A DNA stretch of 64,000 nucleotides from Laetiporus sulphureus 93-53 (Eukaryota; Basidiomycota; Agaricomycetes; Polyporales; Laetiporaceae). Positions 21,938-33,761 of the stretch are shown here, in pieces. Position 1 is the first letter of the stretch; each line of letters starts with the position of its first letter. A model generated the notes under the pieces. The model was given only the letters and a program-made list of their open reading frames with translations, was not told the origin of the DNA and searched no databases. The translations under genes were made by a program, and so were the position numbers. The stretch lies in the NCBI RefSeq assembly GCF_001632365.1, contig NW_024468514.1:704153-768152 (forward strand), in the 5' to 3' direction.

Positions 21938-24900
21938 GGCATCAGCCTTCTCAGAAAAATCAGAACAGGATGCACGTATCATCGAGTGAAATGAACTCGA
22001 GCATTTTATGGCAGCACTGTAGATGTGTCTAGTGTCACAGTGCCTCAGGACATATATATGTACAACAGTGCAGTTTGATCGAATGTATCAGTGAGTTATT
22101 TATACATTGCATCAACTGGTTTAAACAAACATTCAATGGAGTTACCCATAAGGATACTCTCACATGAAATCCAGACAAAAGCCCTACTCGACTCAGGAGC
22201 ATTCTCATGTTACATCCATGAGAAGTTTGCAAGGGACAAAGGATTGAAACTCCTCTCACTACACCATAAGATAAGAGTATACAATGTGGATGCCACACCC
22301 AACAAGGGTGGCACTATTAAGCACCACGTAAAGGTTGACATGTTGATCAGGGATCACAGATCCACAGAAAGCTTACTGGTTATCAACCTAGGAAAATAGA
22401 GGCTAATTTTAGGAATGAGCTTCCTAAACCAACGCAACCCTGAAATTGATTGAGAACGACAGGACGTATCGTTCACCCGATGCAACCATTTATGATGACA
22501 CAAGATCATGGTCTGTAAAGAGAAAGTCAACCTACTCAAACAGCTGCGACTTGAGAACGAAGCCATTTTCTCTGGCTCTAGAATAGACACCTCAGAAGAT
22601 GACAACCAGAGTGATGAATTTAATGACTTCATTCAATGGATCTCCATACAGGACGAATTTAATGACTTCATTCAATGAGTCTCCAAACAGGACAATGAAA
22701 TGCAATTCATGGTCCATGAAATCCTCAGATTAGGAGACAAGGCAAAGGAATATTTGGACACTACCTTAGGGAAAGAACACATTGACAAGGGTTATTGGTC
22801 TAAACTTGTCCCGGAGATTTACCATGAATTTGGTGATGTGTTCTCCAAGAAAACCTCAGAAAGGATACTGCTTCGCAAGACCTATGACCATGCAATAAAT
22901 CTTACCCCAGATGCGACACCATCGAGACCATCCAAGGTGTACCCAATATCTCTGCAAGAACAAAACTTCCTCGATGAATGGGTAGATGTGAAAATGACAA
23001 AAGGATATATTCACCCTTCCAAATCACCCTTTGTGGCCCCTGTATTCTTTGTTAAGAAAAAGAACAGATCATTAAGGCTGGTACAAGACTACCGAGGCCT
23101 CAATGCAATTACCAAAAAAGACAAATTCTCACTTCCAAAAATAGCTGACTTAATTGATGGACTATCCAAAGCTTCACTCTTTATGAAGCTTGATCTCAGA
23201 TGGGAGTATAACAATATCTGCCTCAGGAAAGGAGATGAGAAAAAGGCTGCATTTATTATGCACTGAGGATTGTTTAAACTAACAGTAATGTACTTTGATT
23301 TTTGCAACGCACCAAGCACATTCCAGGCCATGATGAATGACATTATGGATGATTTAATTCGAACTGGAAAAGTGGCAGTATACATCGACGACATCCTCAT
23401 ATATATGGATAACAAAGAAGAATATGAACAAATCACCCGAGAGGTCCTAAAGAGACTTCGAGACAATGACTTGTTTGTTAAACCAGAGAAATGTGTTTTT
23501 GCTGAAGAGTCTATGAAATTTCTAGGACTCATAATCTCGAAGAACTCCATACAAATAGATCTAAAGAAGATGGAAGGCATTCTAAATTGGCCAACTCCAA
23601 CGAAAGTCAAACAAGTACAGACTTTCCTAGGATTAGTGAATTTCTACAGAAGGTTCATAAAGGACTTTAACAAACTAGTCAGACCTTTAACCCTTCTAAC
23701 TTGCAGAGACCAAGCTTGGGAATGGAAAGAACCTCAACAAACAGCCTTTGAAGTCCTCAAGAAAGCATTCACTAGTGCTCTGATACTGGTCATGCTGAAT
23801 GATGTCCGTCCTTACAGGTTAGAAACAAATTCATCTGACTTCACTACAGGAGCAGTCCTCGAACAACTCAGAGAAGATGAACTATGGCATCCTGTCGCAT
23901 ACTACTCTAAATTCCTCAACGAACATGAGAGAAATTATGAGATATATGACAAGGAAATGCTTGCAATCATTCGCACATTAGAAGAATACAGACATTATCT
24001 TGAAGGACACCCGAAACCTGTTAAGATATGGTCAGATCATCTAAATCTTACCTATTTCAGACAAGCACAATGATTGATCAGATGACAAGCACGTTGGTCC
24101 CTTTATCTAACACGATTCAATTTCATACTATGTCATCGATCAGACAAGATGATGTTACGTGCAAATCCTCTGTTTAGGAGGCCAGATCATGAGAAGGGGA
24201 TGAGTGAAGACAATTTCAGGCAAATTATGTTGCAACCTGAGTTTTTCGCTATACACGCCATTTCAGCCACTCACATCTCAGAGTTTGATGATGCAAAACT
24301 CATAGACAAGATCAAATGCGCACTAGAAAATGATGAAATGATCAAGGAATATCGATCCTTACTCAAATTGAAGAAGAGAGAGTTCAGGAAGGACCTTTAA
24401 GAGTGGAACTTCGAACAAGGACTACTACTTTGAAGAGGAAAGATTTATGTACCCAAACTCCTCACACTGCAAATGGAACTCATCAAGCTCCATCACAATA
24501 TTTTGCTCACCAGACATCCAGGCAGATCGAAGATATTGGAGCTCTTAAGAAGGAACTATTGATGACTGAAAATGAACATAGAAGTCAAGAAATACATACA
24601 AGGCTGCATAACCTGCCATAAAAATAAGAAATCTCGATAAAAGCTGTATAGACTTCTACAATTCAATCCAGGATCAGGGGGACCATAGCAGATCATAACA
24701 TGCGACCTTATTACCCAATGACCACCATCCCCCGACGAGCGAGGAGAAAAGAAGACAGTGATACTTGTAGTAGTGGACTGCTTCATAAAGCGAGCACACT
24801 TTTACTCAGTTGATAATACAGTAACTGCAACACAAGTAGCATCAATCTTCCAGAATGAAATATTTAAACAACATGAAATGTCAGACCAAATTATATCTGA

Positions 24901-25572
24901 CAGAGAAACAGTTCTCAGCCAAGCTCTTTTAAGAGTTTTGCAAACTGTTACACATACACTCTACAATATCCATGGCATATCATTCAGAAATGGATGGACA
25001 GACAGAACGAATAAACCAGATACTGGAACAATATCTATGAATGTATTGCAACCACAGACAGAATGATTGGGCACATCTGTTATCCACTGCTGAGTTTGCA
25101 TACAACAACCAGTCATCTGAAGCAATAACACTGTCACCATTCTTTATCAAATATGGAAGATATTTTTGAACATCTAACGATGTACTAAGGGACATACAAC
25201 ACCCATCACTAGAAGAGTTGTTCAGAGATTGTGAAGAAGCACAAGACCAGGCTAATCTTCACTAGTAATGGCAGCAGAACGTATAAAGTGGTACTTCGAT
25301 CTCAAAAAGCAAAAAATTCTCTTCAAAAAAGGTGATCTCATAATGCTGAAGGGAACTGACTTACGAGTCAGAACCAAGAGCAAGAAGCTGGCAGCACAGA
25401 ACTATGGGCCGTATAAGATTCTTAACTTCATAGGTTTCACTTCATTCAAACTACAATTACTGGCAACTATGAATATTCAACCGGTCTTTCATGCCTCTAA
25501 GTTAATCATGTTCCATGAAGATTCAGTACCAGGAAGGATCCCACCTATTAACCCACCAGTCATCATAAATGG

Positions 25573-25750
25573 AGAAATGGAATGAGACATCGAGACAATC
25601 CTGGACTCTAGAATCAAATATGGCAAACTTCAGTATTTAGTCAAGTGGCTAGACTATGGCCCGGAAGACAATACTTGGGAACCAGCAGAAAATCTTGACA
25701 AAGTCAAAGACATGATTGAAGAATTCTACAAGACACATCCTGAAGCTCCT
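25573..25750 (+). other. Chromodomain in pol of element B
   Basis: [20 protein letters not shown], then [17 protein letters not shown]. The frame is shared with the preceding integrase tail except for one TGA just before the domain. It ends with a TGA at about 25771, after which the dUTPase is read in another frame. Confidence 0.88.
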
Positions 25751-25793
25751 CGCAAAGCAACACACACATGAAAAGAGCATAACATCTGCCTAA

Positions 25794-26240
25794 GTGGCCA
25801 CCCAAATACCTTCCTATTTTTTTGAACACCTAGCCAAGAGAACCAGGTGGCCAACAAAGGGCTTCGACGAGTCAGCTGATTGGGATTTACATTCTACAAT
25901 AACCATGATCATCCAACCTGGTAAATGCATGCTCATAATGACAGAGCTTGCAATGCCATCACCAGTGAGAACCTACGGACGCATTGCCAGCCATAGCAGC
26001 TTAGCACTAAAAGGCATTGATGTAGCTGATGGGGTAATTGACCCAGACTATGAAGGCGAAGTGAAAATCATACTATGTAATGACACTTCAGAGCCATTTG
26101 AAGTCAAGGAAGGAGACAGAGTCGTGCAACTCATCTGCGAATTCTTCAAATCAGTGATCTCAATGGAAGCTACTATTCAAAAGAATGACTCAAACAAGAG
26201 AATACGAGAGACAAAAAGATTTGGTTCATCAGGACAATGA
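25794..26240 (+). other. dUTPase domain of element B, all five motifs in one open frame
   Basis: Motif 1 ESADWDLHS (near 25870-25893), motif 2 YGRIASHSSLALKG, motif 3 GIDVADGVIDPDYEGE, motif 4 EGDRVVQLI, motif 5 RFGSSGQ ending directly at the stop. Spacing and order fit trimeric dUTPases. Motif 2 has His and Ser where Arg and Gly are usual, so activity is doubtful. The stop at 26238-26240 lies 18 bases from the 3' LTR. This is the only long undamaged block of pol in the element. Confidence 0.9.
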
Positions 26241-26245
26241 ATTAT

Positions 26246-26258
26246 AAGAAGGGGGTAC
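26246..26258 (+). other. Polypurine tract of element B
   Basis: AAGAAGGGGGTAC immediately before the TG of the 3' LTR; it resembles the tracts of elements A and D. Confidence 0.8.
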
Positions 26259-26891
26259 TGTCACAGTTTCACCAGACGACCTATATATAGAACATAGATA
26301 CACTTAACTCACACTTATTATTTTGTTTTATCTTATATGTCACATGACAGATCGGTCATCGGCCTTACCATATATATTGCAACATCACGTGACTCATTGG
26401 CCTCAGCACCAGCCCTGACTAAATTGCTCAGTCAACTTACCTCAGCTTTGGTCATCTACAGCGAATGACTCAGATAGCGCCACCTAGAGCTCCATCTATT
26501 CATAGGCATCAATCATATTATTAGGGACACATCGTATGATGGTAATGCTAGCCAATGGGCACTGTGGAAGATACTTATGTAAGTACGATACAGTAGCATT
26601 CCTCACATGTATATAAGACTAGAGTGAAATGGGAGATGGACCTTAGTCGTATTCTTCTTTGTTCAGCGTGACAGCTGCTACAGATCTAACAAGCCTAATA
26701 CATCTATTCACATCTTATAGCCTCACTCACCACCCAGCTCCGCCACATAAACCAGTGAGTATCAGTGTCGACTGAAGAGGCTTGCTCATCGATGGGCTTC
26801 TCGTACAGACCAACCAGTTTTTTACTCCAGATCACCCTTTGAGAGACTGGGGTTTTAGTTTGTCTATCTTTCTCTATGGCGATCCATGACA
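26259..26891 (+). repeat. 3' LTR of element B
   Basis: 633 bp, TGTCACAG to CATGACA. Homologous along its length to 18333-18973, with many substitutions and short indels. Confidence 0.93.
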
Positions 26892-26999
26892 GTTTAACTA
26901 ATAGTTGTTGCAATTAAGTTTTCAGTCACCTTGATTTTCACTGTTGCCCTGCTATCTTCAGATTGGCTGCTGCTATACTCACGAATAATATAGCACTAG

Positions 27000-27580
27000 A
27001 AAGTTATCCTTTTCAGCTTTCAATTGAGTACCTCTTGATTAGATATTTATGCTTTGTTTTGAAGGTGTGTGCAATTCTATCAGGCTCATTCATTTATGCC
27101 TTTTTGTCACTAACAATCCAAAGCCTCCAAACTTAAAAACCACAGTACTTAGTTAATCAACCCTTTGTCCTAAGCACTGCCTTAAGGCATTAATGTAAAC
27201 TTTTGATCAAACTTTGATACACAAACCTGTCAATACCCTTTCATTTCTTTTTCAACTGCCTTTACAATTCTGCAATTTGTTTGAATGACCTCTCATACCT
27301 TGCTAATGTGTTTTTGGGATGAGTTCAAAGATGATATATGAAATTAAGTTTTGAATATTGATCAGGCCATGTTGCCCAAAATCCCCTTACGAAACAGAAG
27401 AGTATTCTCTTTAATCCATCTTCATGTCTGTTGAAAGGTACACTTGAAATTATTATCTTCACACCTTTGCTGTAATGCTTCAAGCCATTCTGAAGCTCAG
27501 TTTTCAGAATGGTAACATAAAAAAGGTCAGAGTCATCTTGTTATCAATCTTACAGATATACAGCCTCACATCATGAGTGA
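27000..27580 (-). pseudogene. Decayed Tc1/mariner transposase remnant
   Basis: Parallels 56170-56760 along most of its length. In that copy the minus strand still reads SLIMWSCIVW and MVFQQDN, typical of Tc1/mariner transposases (DDE/D family, cut-and-paste at TA sites). In this copy no continuous frame remains. Confidence 0.55.
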
Positions 27581-27925
27581 TCTGTCATCATTTTCATACT
27601 ACAGCAAATCTGAATCTGTATTCAGCCAAACAAGTTTTAGCCATGCTATATTCAATATTTCAAAGTATTATTTGTATATGTAGTGCATCAGAGTTTGATC
27701 AAAAGCATACATACTATACAATATACTCAATGAACATGTTGAGTGTGATTATGTTTATCTATAGCAGACTTTTAGCTTAATGGATAGTTATGAGGGCTAC
27801 AGAACCTATAAGTATGTCAGCCACTTAGGATTTGAAAACAAGTCTAAGATAATGAAAATCTTTTTTGAGGCCACTCTGAATATTTTGATACAGCTTCAAA
27901 TGGCAGATATCTTGAAGTATTTTGC
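27581..27925 (+). repeat. Diverged copy of the 56.8-57.1 kb repeat unit
   Basis: Shares 'gtttgatcaaaagcatacatacta', 'tatagcagact' and 'gataatgaaaa' stretches with 56860-57100 and the inverted copy at 37440-37100. Clearly older than those two. Confidence 0.6.
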
Positions 27926-29120
27926 TACGATCATCTGCACTGCCATATTTGCAGCATGATTACTACCCATAAGCTTGTAATTTTTCTTGTGAAGTTTAAT
28001 GGAAGCAACAATATCTTTTAAAACTGCTATCTTTACCTCATAATTCTTTTTGTCCTCTTTCAGTTGATGAATAGCAATGTAATACTGATCAGAATTAAGA
28101 TCTGGACATGGACTGACAATGAGACTGGCAGCTCCTACTTTCAGAGTTGCTTGCAGACCTGTTAGATATGAGCTGAGCGAAAGATCATGAGTTTCTCACC
28201 ACTTTTGACATGCATTTTGACCTGCTCATGAGAGGACACCATCGAAACCTTGCTGCAGCCCTTATGACAGAATTTGCATTCTGTGCATCATCTCTTTCCT
28301 TTCAGCATGATGCAGTCTAAGTTTTTCCTGAAGCACTGCTCTCATGATCTGCCATAGGCGATGTCACCAGAAATGTCAGAAGCGATGATAGTGAGTGCAT
28401 CGCTGACTATGCTGTCAGACTTAAAGTTTGCTGACGCATTTCATTTCCCAGTGACAACAAGTGCAGATGGTGACAGCATCCTCACTCCTAGCAACTGCTG
28501 ATAGCTTGCTGTCACATTTTTGCTAGGAGAAGATAGTGAAAACATCAGTGAGGTCTAACTGACTGACCACTATATAGCATCAACAGCCTACCTGCCACTA
28601 ATGTTGAGACCCTGAGGCATGCTGTGTCATCCCATCCATGAAGTCACAATCACAGAAGATGAGACATTTGTCATGATGGTGAACTTTGCATTTGAAATAA
28701 TATGACCTGGCAGGCCACTAGTAGGATGCTTCTTGTCATCCTCAACTAGTGCTTTCTTGTTCACAGTGGGCATATGCTCCTCCAGCTCCATTGCATCATT
28801 TATCACAATAGTGGCTCCAGATATGTGATCTGGATAGTATAGAGGGGAACTTCTGAGAAGCTGGCAGTGAGCAGTTTGCTTCGGCATGTGCATCGTGGTG
28901 TTCTACAGGTGAAGCATTGTCATTTCTAACATGGTGCGATTTTAGCTTAGCAAATTTGTGATCAGGAACTGACGATATGTCAAATAACTTTTTTACTCTA
29001 GAGACAAGCTGGGCATCCTGTGAGAGAGATAAGCAAATCACCAGATAGTGAGATGCTGCATAAAATGGTGGCCACTGCTGGCAAGTCTGCTTGAAGAATC
29101 TATAACTAAGCATTTGTCTG
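27912..29120 (-). pseudogene. Unassigned decayed coding region
   Basis: The minus strand contains several open stretches in changing frames: 29113-28796, 28893-28627, a piece with CTECKFCHKGC and two spaced His near 28190-28310, and an open block of about 83 codons from about 28160 to 27912 (SSYLTGLQATLKVGAASLIV ... MAVQMIVAKYFKISAI). GC content is higher than the surroundings. I do not recognise the family. A repeat-encoded protein is likely because the ends carry the same 'gaaaagctcttctgaggtcac' unit found elsewhere. A zinc-finger-bearing transposase is possible but not shown. Confidence 0.3.
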
Positions 29121-29917
29121 CATTGCCCAGTATCCTATTCATCTGTATGTGCTTGTCATTCAAGTTACAGGCCATGGTCGATCACATAGATGTGAGATGT
29201 TCAACAAGAGAAGCACAAGAACATTTGAGGTAGAGAACATGGCCAACGGGGCACCTCTAATAGGAAGTACATACTGTGGATTTAAAGGGGTGAAGACGAC
29301 CAAGCATTCAAAAATAGTCAACTGAGAACAATGATTAGTGCAGAAATGAATGAACAAATGTCACTACCTCAAATGTGAATGCATGACCGTGAAGTGGCAC
29401 TGTGTCATGATATGATGATCATGGTAGCAGCAGAATCATGGTAGCAGCAGATAAGCTGCATCCTCACACAAACCATCCTATATGATCACCATAGCGATGT
29501 TCAATGCCTTCAATTGCATCCTGCCAGCCGCGACATACAGCCATCATGAACACTGCCAAGATTGACATCCTGAAAGTGAAAAGCTCTTCGGAGGTCACTC
29601 GAAATATTTTAAACATAGCTCAAAATGGCAGACATCTTGCAGTACTGTAACCTTTCGACCATTGGTTCAGTCATACGTCACACCCTCCTTGAACTGGCGT
29701 TGAGTTCAGAGGTCATGCATCACGGGCCCTGAAGTAAAGGCAGTTCAAAGGTCACACCGTCCCGAAGCTTTTTCACGGGCGCTTATGTATTTTCTCCCTC
29801 AGAACGCCTCCTCCTACGCTACAATGCCAGTTCTAGTGATGGCTGTCATGTAGAAGGCAAGCGCACCTTCAGACAATTTCGGGCTTATTCACAGCGTGCC
29901 AAGCATCCACCAGCGAA

Positions 29918-31486
29918 CTACGCTTCTATCTCGCATGTCCCCACATCAGTATCGAAGTGGATTAACTTTTGCTCCTCCGAGTGACGTTCTTGTTGATCCT
30001 CGTTTACAACTTGTCGTATCGCATGTTTAAGAGGCCGATTGATCCCTACATCACATGGTTGGAATAATCCTGTGCAGCCTCCAGGGACATATTCGCGGAG
30101 AATCCACGGACAGGTTGCGGGAAGCCAGTTATAGAACTCTTGCCCACGATGGACACTCCAGACGTCGAGACGAAGGATACATGCCTGGTTGTCAGGCAGC
30201 TTATAGATTTCCTTTTGACGATTGAACAAGGATTTTGTCAACGTAGCTGCACATGAACGGGAATGTGTATCAGTCTTTGAATAGGTCATCTGCCTCCTGG
30301 CGTTTGCGAGTGTCTGCTCGCTCTTGTATATGACAGAACGGTATGCCATGGTTCCATATGTCCTGGCCTTGTCGCATGAATGAATCTCGGCATTGGTCAT
30401 CAGCATTACCTGAAATTTTCCTTATTGGGGCACGGAGGGACCAACCGAGCTCCATGTGCCAATATTTTCGCATGAATGTATGGCTGCATTTGAATACACT
30501 ACCATCTTTGGCTTTGGTGCGTAACACTCTGGGCCCGCATTTTCAATATGGCCTATCATGATGGCACGAGCAGCAGCTAGAGATATGCCAACCCGCAACG
30601 CAATCAGTTCACCGGGTGATTGCGGCTATGAGTTCAGGTTTAGCTAGTTTGACGATCTGCGCAATCCATTTCAGGTTAAGAGAACGAACCAGAATTCCGA
30701 CATGATTGGCTCGATGATGGTTTCCGCCTGCTTAGACCATTCTGAATGCTGTCCAGAGCGATCGATCATTCTTCCAATTACTTGTGAGGTGATGCTAGCA
30801 AAATCATGGAGATTGCGTGTCTTGAGAGTACGCGCAATGTCTGAGGGAACATTTTTAATGCCGCATGAATTGGCTGTTGACACAATTTGAGAAAGGGTTG
30901 AAACAAATCACTACGCTCGCTTGATTGATGCACATGCTTGCGGGGTCACCCAGTTCCGTCAATGTTCTGTCCCAGGTTTGGAATGCTCATGTGGTCGGGA
31001 CAGCTCAACAATGCTTACTTTGCCGCCAAGCACACACCTGCATTGCCTTATCGCTTTGCTTCCGATGTGCATGAGTCTAAATATAGTGATCGAAAATTAC
31101 ATATTGTCTGACCTTCTTAACCCTGCCATTGCTGTCCCTCCGTCCTGTAAGAATCTCTGTCTGTTACGCTGTGCTTGTTTCCAATGACATGCAGCCTCAC
31201 GCTGGCATTGTTGCTTGGCCTCGGTGGCTTCACCAGCCTTCTTTCGGCATTTGTCCTCGTATACATACGATCTAACTCGAATTGCTCTGGACTTCTCTGA
31301 GAAATTCCTCGCGACTGATGCGATGGAAGTAAGCAAGAAGTGGGCCACTTCCTTTAACTGATTATGAGAGGGCGCTGCTAGTTTCTTTGGTGATATTCCA
31401 GAGAGGAAGCTGTGTGGCTGATGTGTTGGTCCGCTCCGTGCTCTGACAGACAAGTCATTAGCATGTGACGCCCATACGGCCACCAT
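29918..31486 (-). pseudogene. DDE_1 superfamily transposase, internally deleted
   Basis: In minus-strand order: basic helical region (31097-31486); NLHDFASITSQVIGRMIDRSG (near 30750-30820); an HTH-like block FKCSHTFMRKYWHMELGWSL (near 30420-30490); and a C-terminal catalytic block LRLDVWSVHRGQEFYNWL ... PGGCTGLFQPCDVGINRPLK (near 30010-30170). The 'DVWSVHR' and 'QPCDVGI' signatures are characteristic of basidiomycete DDE_1 transposases. The expected first catalytic Asp region (usually 'NADQT') is not visible between the HTH block and the catalytic block, so a deletion has probably removed it. Frames change between blocks. Confidence 0.75.
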
Positions 31487-31489
31487 ACT

Positions 31490-32530
31490 TAGTTCATGTG
31501 ACTGTTTACAATACGTGGATACTCCCGCATACGGAACACATCTTTGTGTAAGCTAGACCACAAAGTTCGACTATGTCATATGCTTGATGATGACAACGAT
31601 GATAGGGCACGAGAAGCTATCATTCTGCAGCCCATGTGGGAGATCATCACCCAGGTTGAACGCGCCCATCCGAGAACATGCTAGCCACCGTTGGATAATT
31701 GCGATATCCTGCGAGCGCGGAGCATTGCCTATAGGGTCATCGAACCGAATTTCCCTGCGTTGGATGTCAAGGAGAAAGACGACCTAGTGGGTACGCCCCT
31801 TATCATGCCACGGCAGCCACAATAGCTTCAACGTGGCGGAAATTTGGATCCTTTCACCCAGTTTTCGCAGTCGTGAAGTGCTTCTCGGTGGGATGCATAT
31901 CCCAATCCTGACTGGCAAGCCGTAGTCTTGTGAACTATCATCCATTACTAGCTAATCAATCACTCTGTGGTTTGGTCTCGAAGCAATGATTGCTAGTATT
32001 ACATACCGGATGTGCCTTGTCAGACACAATAGAGCAGACCCACTGTCTACAACACATAGATACACATGAAAGCTTCCTTTCCACCGCAACACGTCAAACG
32101 TTGATAGCTCATCTTCGCGAGACTCTTGGGAAGGTGTTCTAAAGGTCCAAACTTGCTTGAGCATCCACCCCGCTTTATCGAGCATTGGTGGTCAAAAGAT
32201 CGGAGAGCGGTGACTTAAATTAGATCTTTGATTGAGGCGTCGTGGGGAAGGAGACGAGATGTCAGCCGCCGCGTCAATCTCGATAGCCTGGTCCTCAACC
32301 GCTTGTGACATGCAGGGCATGGCTGTCCGTCTGGCAGCTGCAACAAGCACAAGAAAAACCTCGTAAACACAACTATACAGTACATGCGGCAATCTGGGTG
32401 CCAAAAATCTACAAATTTGGCAACATACATCTCCCACATAATTGAGCGCCTGAAACTGAACTTTTGGTTCCAGGTCACAGGGGTCTTGAACTACGTCTGG
32501 CCCAGTTCAGAGTTCATGCATCACACTCGA
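31490..32530. other. Unassigned GC-richer interior of the DDE_1 transposon
   Basis: About 1 kb between the transposase N-terminus and the right inverted repeat. Minus-strand frames at 31952-32185 and 32192-32437 have no recognised similarity. It could be a long 5' untranslated region, exons of an earlier transposase version, or captured host DNA. Confidence 0.4.
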
Positions 32531-32559
32531 TGAACCTATGATCGAAAGGTTACAGGATC

Positions 32560-32830
32560 GCCAAGATTCATGACATGGTAGGAGGGAATTGAATGCTCAG
32601 GAAGGGCATTGAAGGGTTTGAGGCCCTCAGTGATGGCCTCAACCAAGTTTTGAATAATCAAAAGCCGTTCTGAGGCCACTCTGAATATTTCAACACAGCT
32701 CAAATCATGAAGTTCATAACATTGTGGGGGATATTGAATGCCTAGAAAGAACATCAAAGTGCTTGAGGCCCTGATTTGTGGTCTCAATCACGTTTCAGAT
32801 AATGAAAAGCTCTTCTACACATATTACACA
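32560..32830. repeat. Repeat units flanking the DDE_1 insertion
   Basis: Two tandem diverged copies of the unit containing 'ttgaatg.c.agaaagg.cat.a.ag.g.ttgagg' and 'gataatgaaaagctcttct', also seen at 57090-57210 and, inverted, at 37165-37000. Confidence 0.65.
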
Positions 32831-33250
32831 TTGCAAACCTGCAGCATTTCAATGGCCCTCTTACCCAGGTGGGTGTGGAAGAAGCCAGGGGAGAGTCTCA
32901 GTGATAGATTGGTGGAAGGGACCCAGAAGTTTGAAGGTGGGTCCTTGATGGTGTGGGGCTGCATGGGCTGGGATGGCGTGGGGTATGCAGGATGGATGCA
33001 GACCTTTATCAGCATTGTGAGCTGCAGAATAGCCTGGAGGATTGCGGCAAAGCTGTGGAGGATGTGGTGTTTCAGTAAGACAATGACCCCAAGCACACCA
33101 GGCAGACCATCAAGGATTGGTTCAAAAACCATGATTTCAACACTATGATGTATCGGGAGCCATCAAAGAGTTGTGGGATAGAGGAGGGATGGGAGGCTAA
33201 GTGTGTCAGAATCTGATTGAAGGTATGCCTCAAGTACTGAGAGTACAAGT
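32830..33250 (+). pseudogene. Tc1/mariner transposase fragment
   Basis: KFEGGSLMVWGCMGWDGVGY (about 32929-32990) is the conserved block before the second catalytic Asp. The next frame gives the DNDPKHT signature (near 33080), and farther on CQNLIEGMPQ (near 33205), the usual C-terminal block. One frameshift and at least one stop lie between them. N-terminal DNA-binding domains are absent. Confidence 0.75.
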
Positions 33251-33761
33251 TTTATAGAACCCGGATATGTGCCACATAACTGTTGATAAGTGACCCTCGA
33301 AGATACTATTGTTTCAAACGAGTCCATTGGTTGGGCATGTTTACTATACAGGTTGAGGTGAGCAATCTTATCAACAGTTTTGTGCACCGTGTATTTCAGT
33401 TATGTCAATACTATGCTTTTTTTACATCATATGTCTCTTTACCAAGCAGTAACAACAAAATGCAGTAAGAACATTTTGAAGGAATGACTCTTCCTAACCT
33501 CAGGATAGGGGGCGGAAAATGAAACCACTTTGCATGGGGACCAAAAAAGCTGCATAGACGCCCTAAGTCCTCAGTTTTCTACAAACTTTTTCTTCATACC
33601 TCAGAAATCGTAATGAAGAGTATCATGACCTCATTAATCGTTCCTGTCAGAAATGTTACAAGAAAATTATCGGCTTTAAGTTAACTTAATGAGAGATTTT
33701 CTACCCTTTTGATTATAGTAGATGAAATTCCTTTATTCTGAGAATTCCTGATGCAATATAC

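Larger units (their letters stand above)
22085..26240 (+). pseudogene. Pol polyprotein of element B: PR-RT-RNaseH-IN-chromodomain-dUTPase (degraded)
   Basis: Protease LLDSGAFSCYI near 22190; RT LRLVQDYRGLNAITKK near 23070 and VYIDDILIY near 23380; RNase H LETNSSDFTTGAVLEQL and YDKEMLAIIRTLEEY near 23820-24000; degraded integrase zinc finger near 24490-24620; integrase core with VVVDCFIKRAHF and IISDRET near 24770-24910, then a frame change before the Glu region (DGQTERINQ) near 24990; integrase C-terminus at 25268; chromodomain; dUTPase. Several in-frame TGA codons stand where the homologues have Arg or Trp (for example after FIMH at 23267 and in the RNase H region at 24071-24085). The dUTPase is the best preserved part. 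Confidence 0.92.
18333..26891 (+). mobile_element. Ty3/gypsy retrotransposon B with C-terminal dUTPase, both LTRs present
   Basis: 5' LTR 18333-18973, internal region, 3' LTR 26259-26891. The flanking pentamers cttta (18328-18332) and gttta (26892-26896) form a target duplication with one mismatch. The LTRs are clearly more diverged from each other than those of element A, so this copy is older. Gag and pol follow the same plan as element A but are interrupted by numerous stops and several frame changes. Confidence 0.94.
29645..32555 (-). mobile_element. DDE_1 (pogo/Tigger-like) DNA transposon with 25-bp terminal inverted repeats
   Basis: The left end CTGTAACCTTTCGACC (29645-29669) and the right end (32531-32555, reverse complement CTGTAACCTTTCGATC) agree at 23 of 25 positions. 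The left flank is TA (29643-29644). The right flank is GA, a likely mutated TA. The flanking repeat, intact at 57085-57100 as 'gcagtactacaaaggttcatgac', gives the empty site and confirms both boundaries. GC content is much higher than the surroundings. Confidence 0.85.

Noticed and set aside
28190..28310. BED-type zinc finger of a hAT transposase
   Set aside because: It lies at the downstream end of the decayed region, whereas BED fingers are N-terminal, and the spacing is only loosely compatible.
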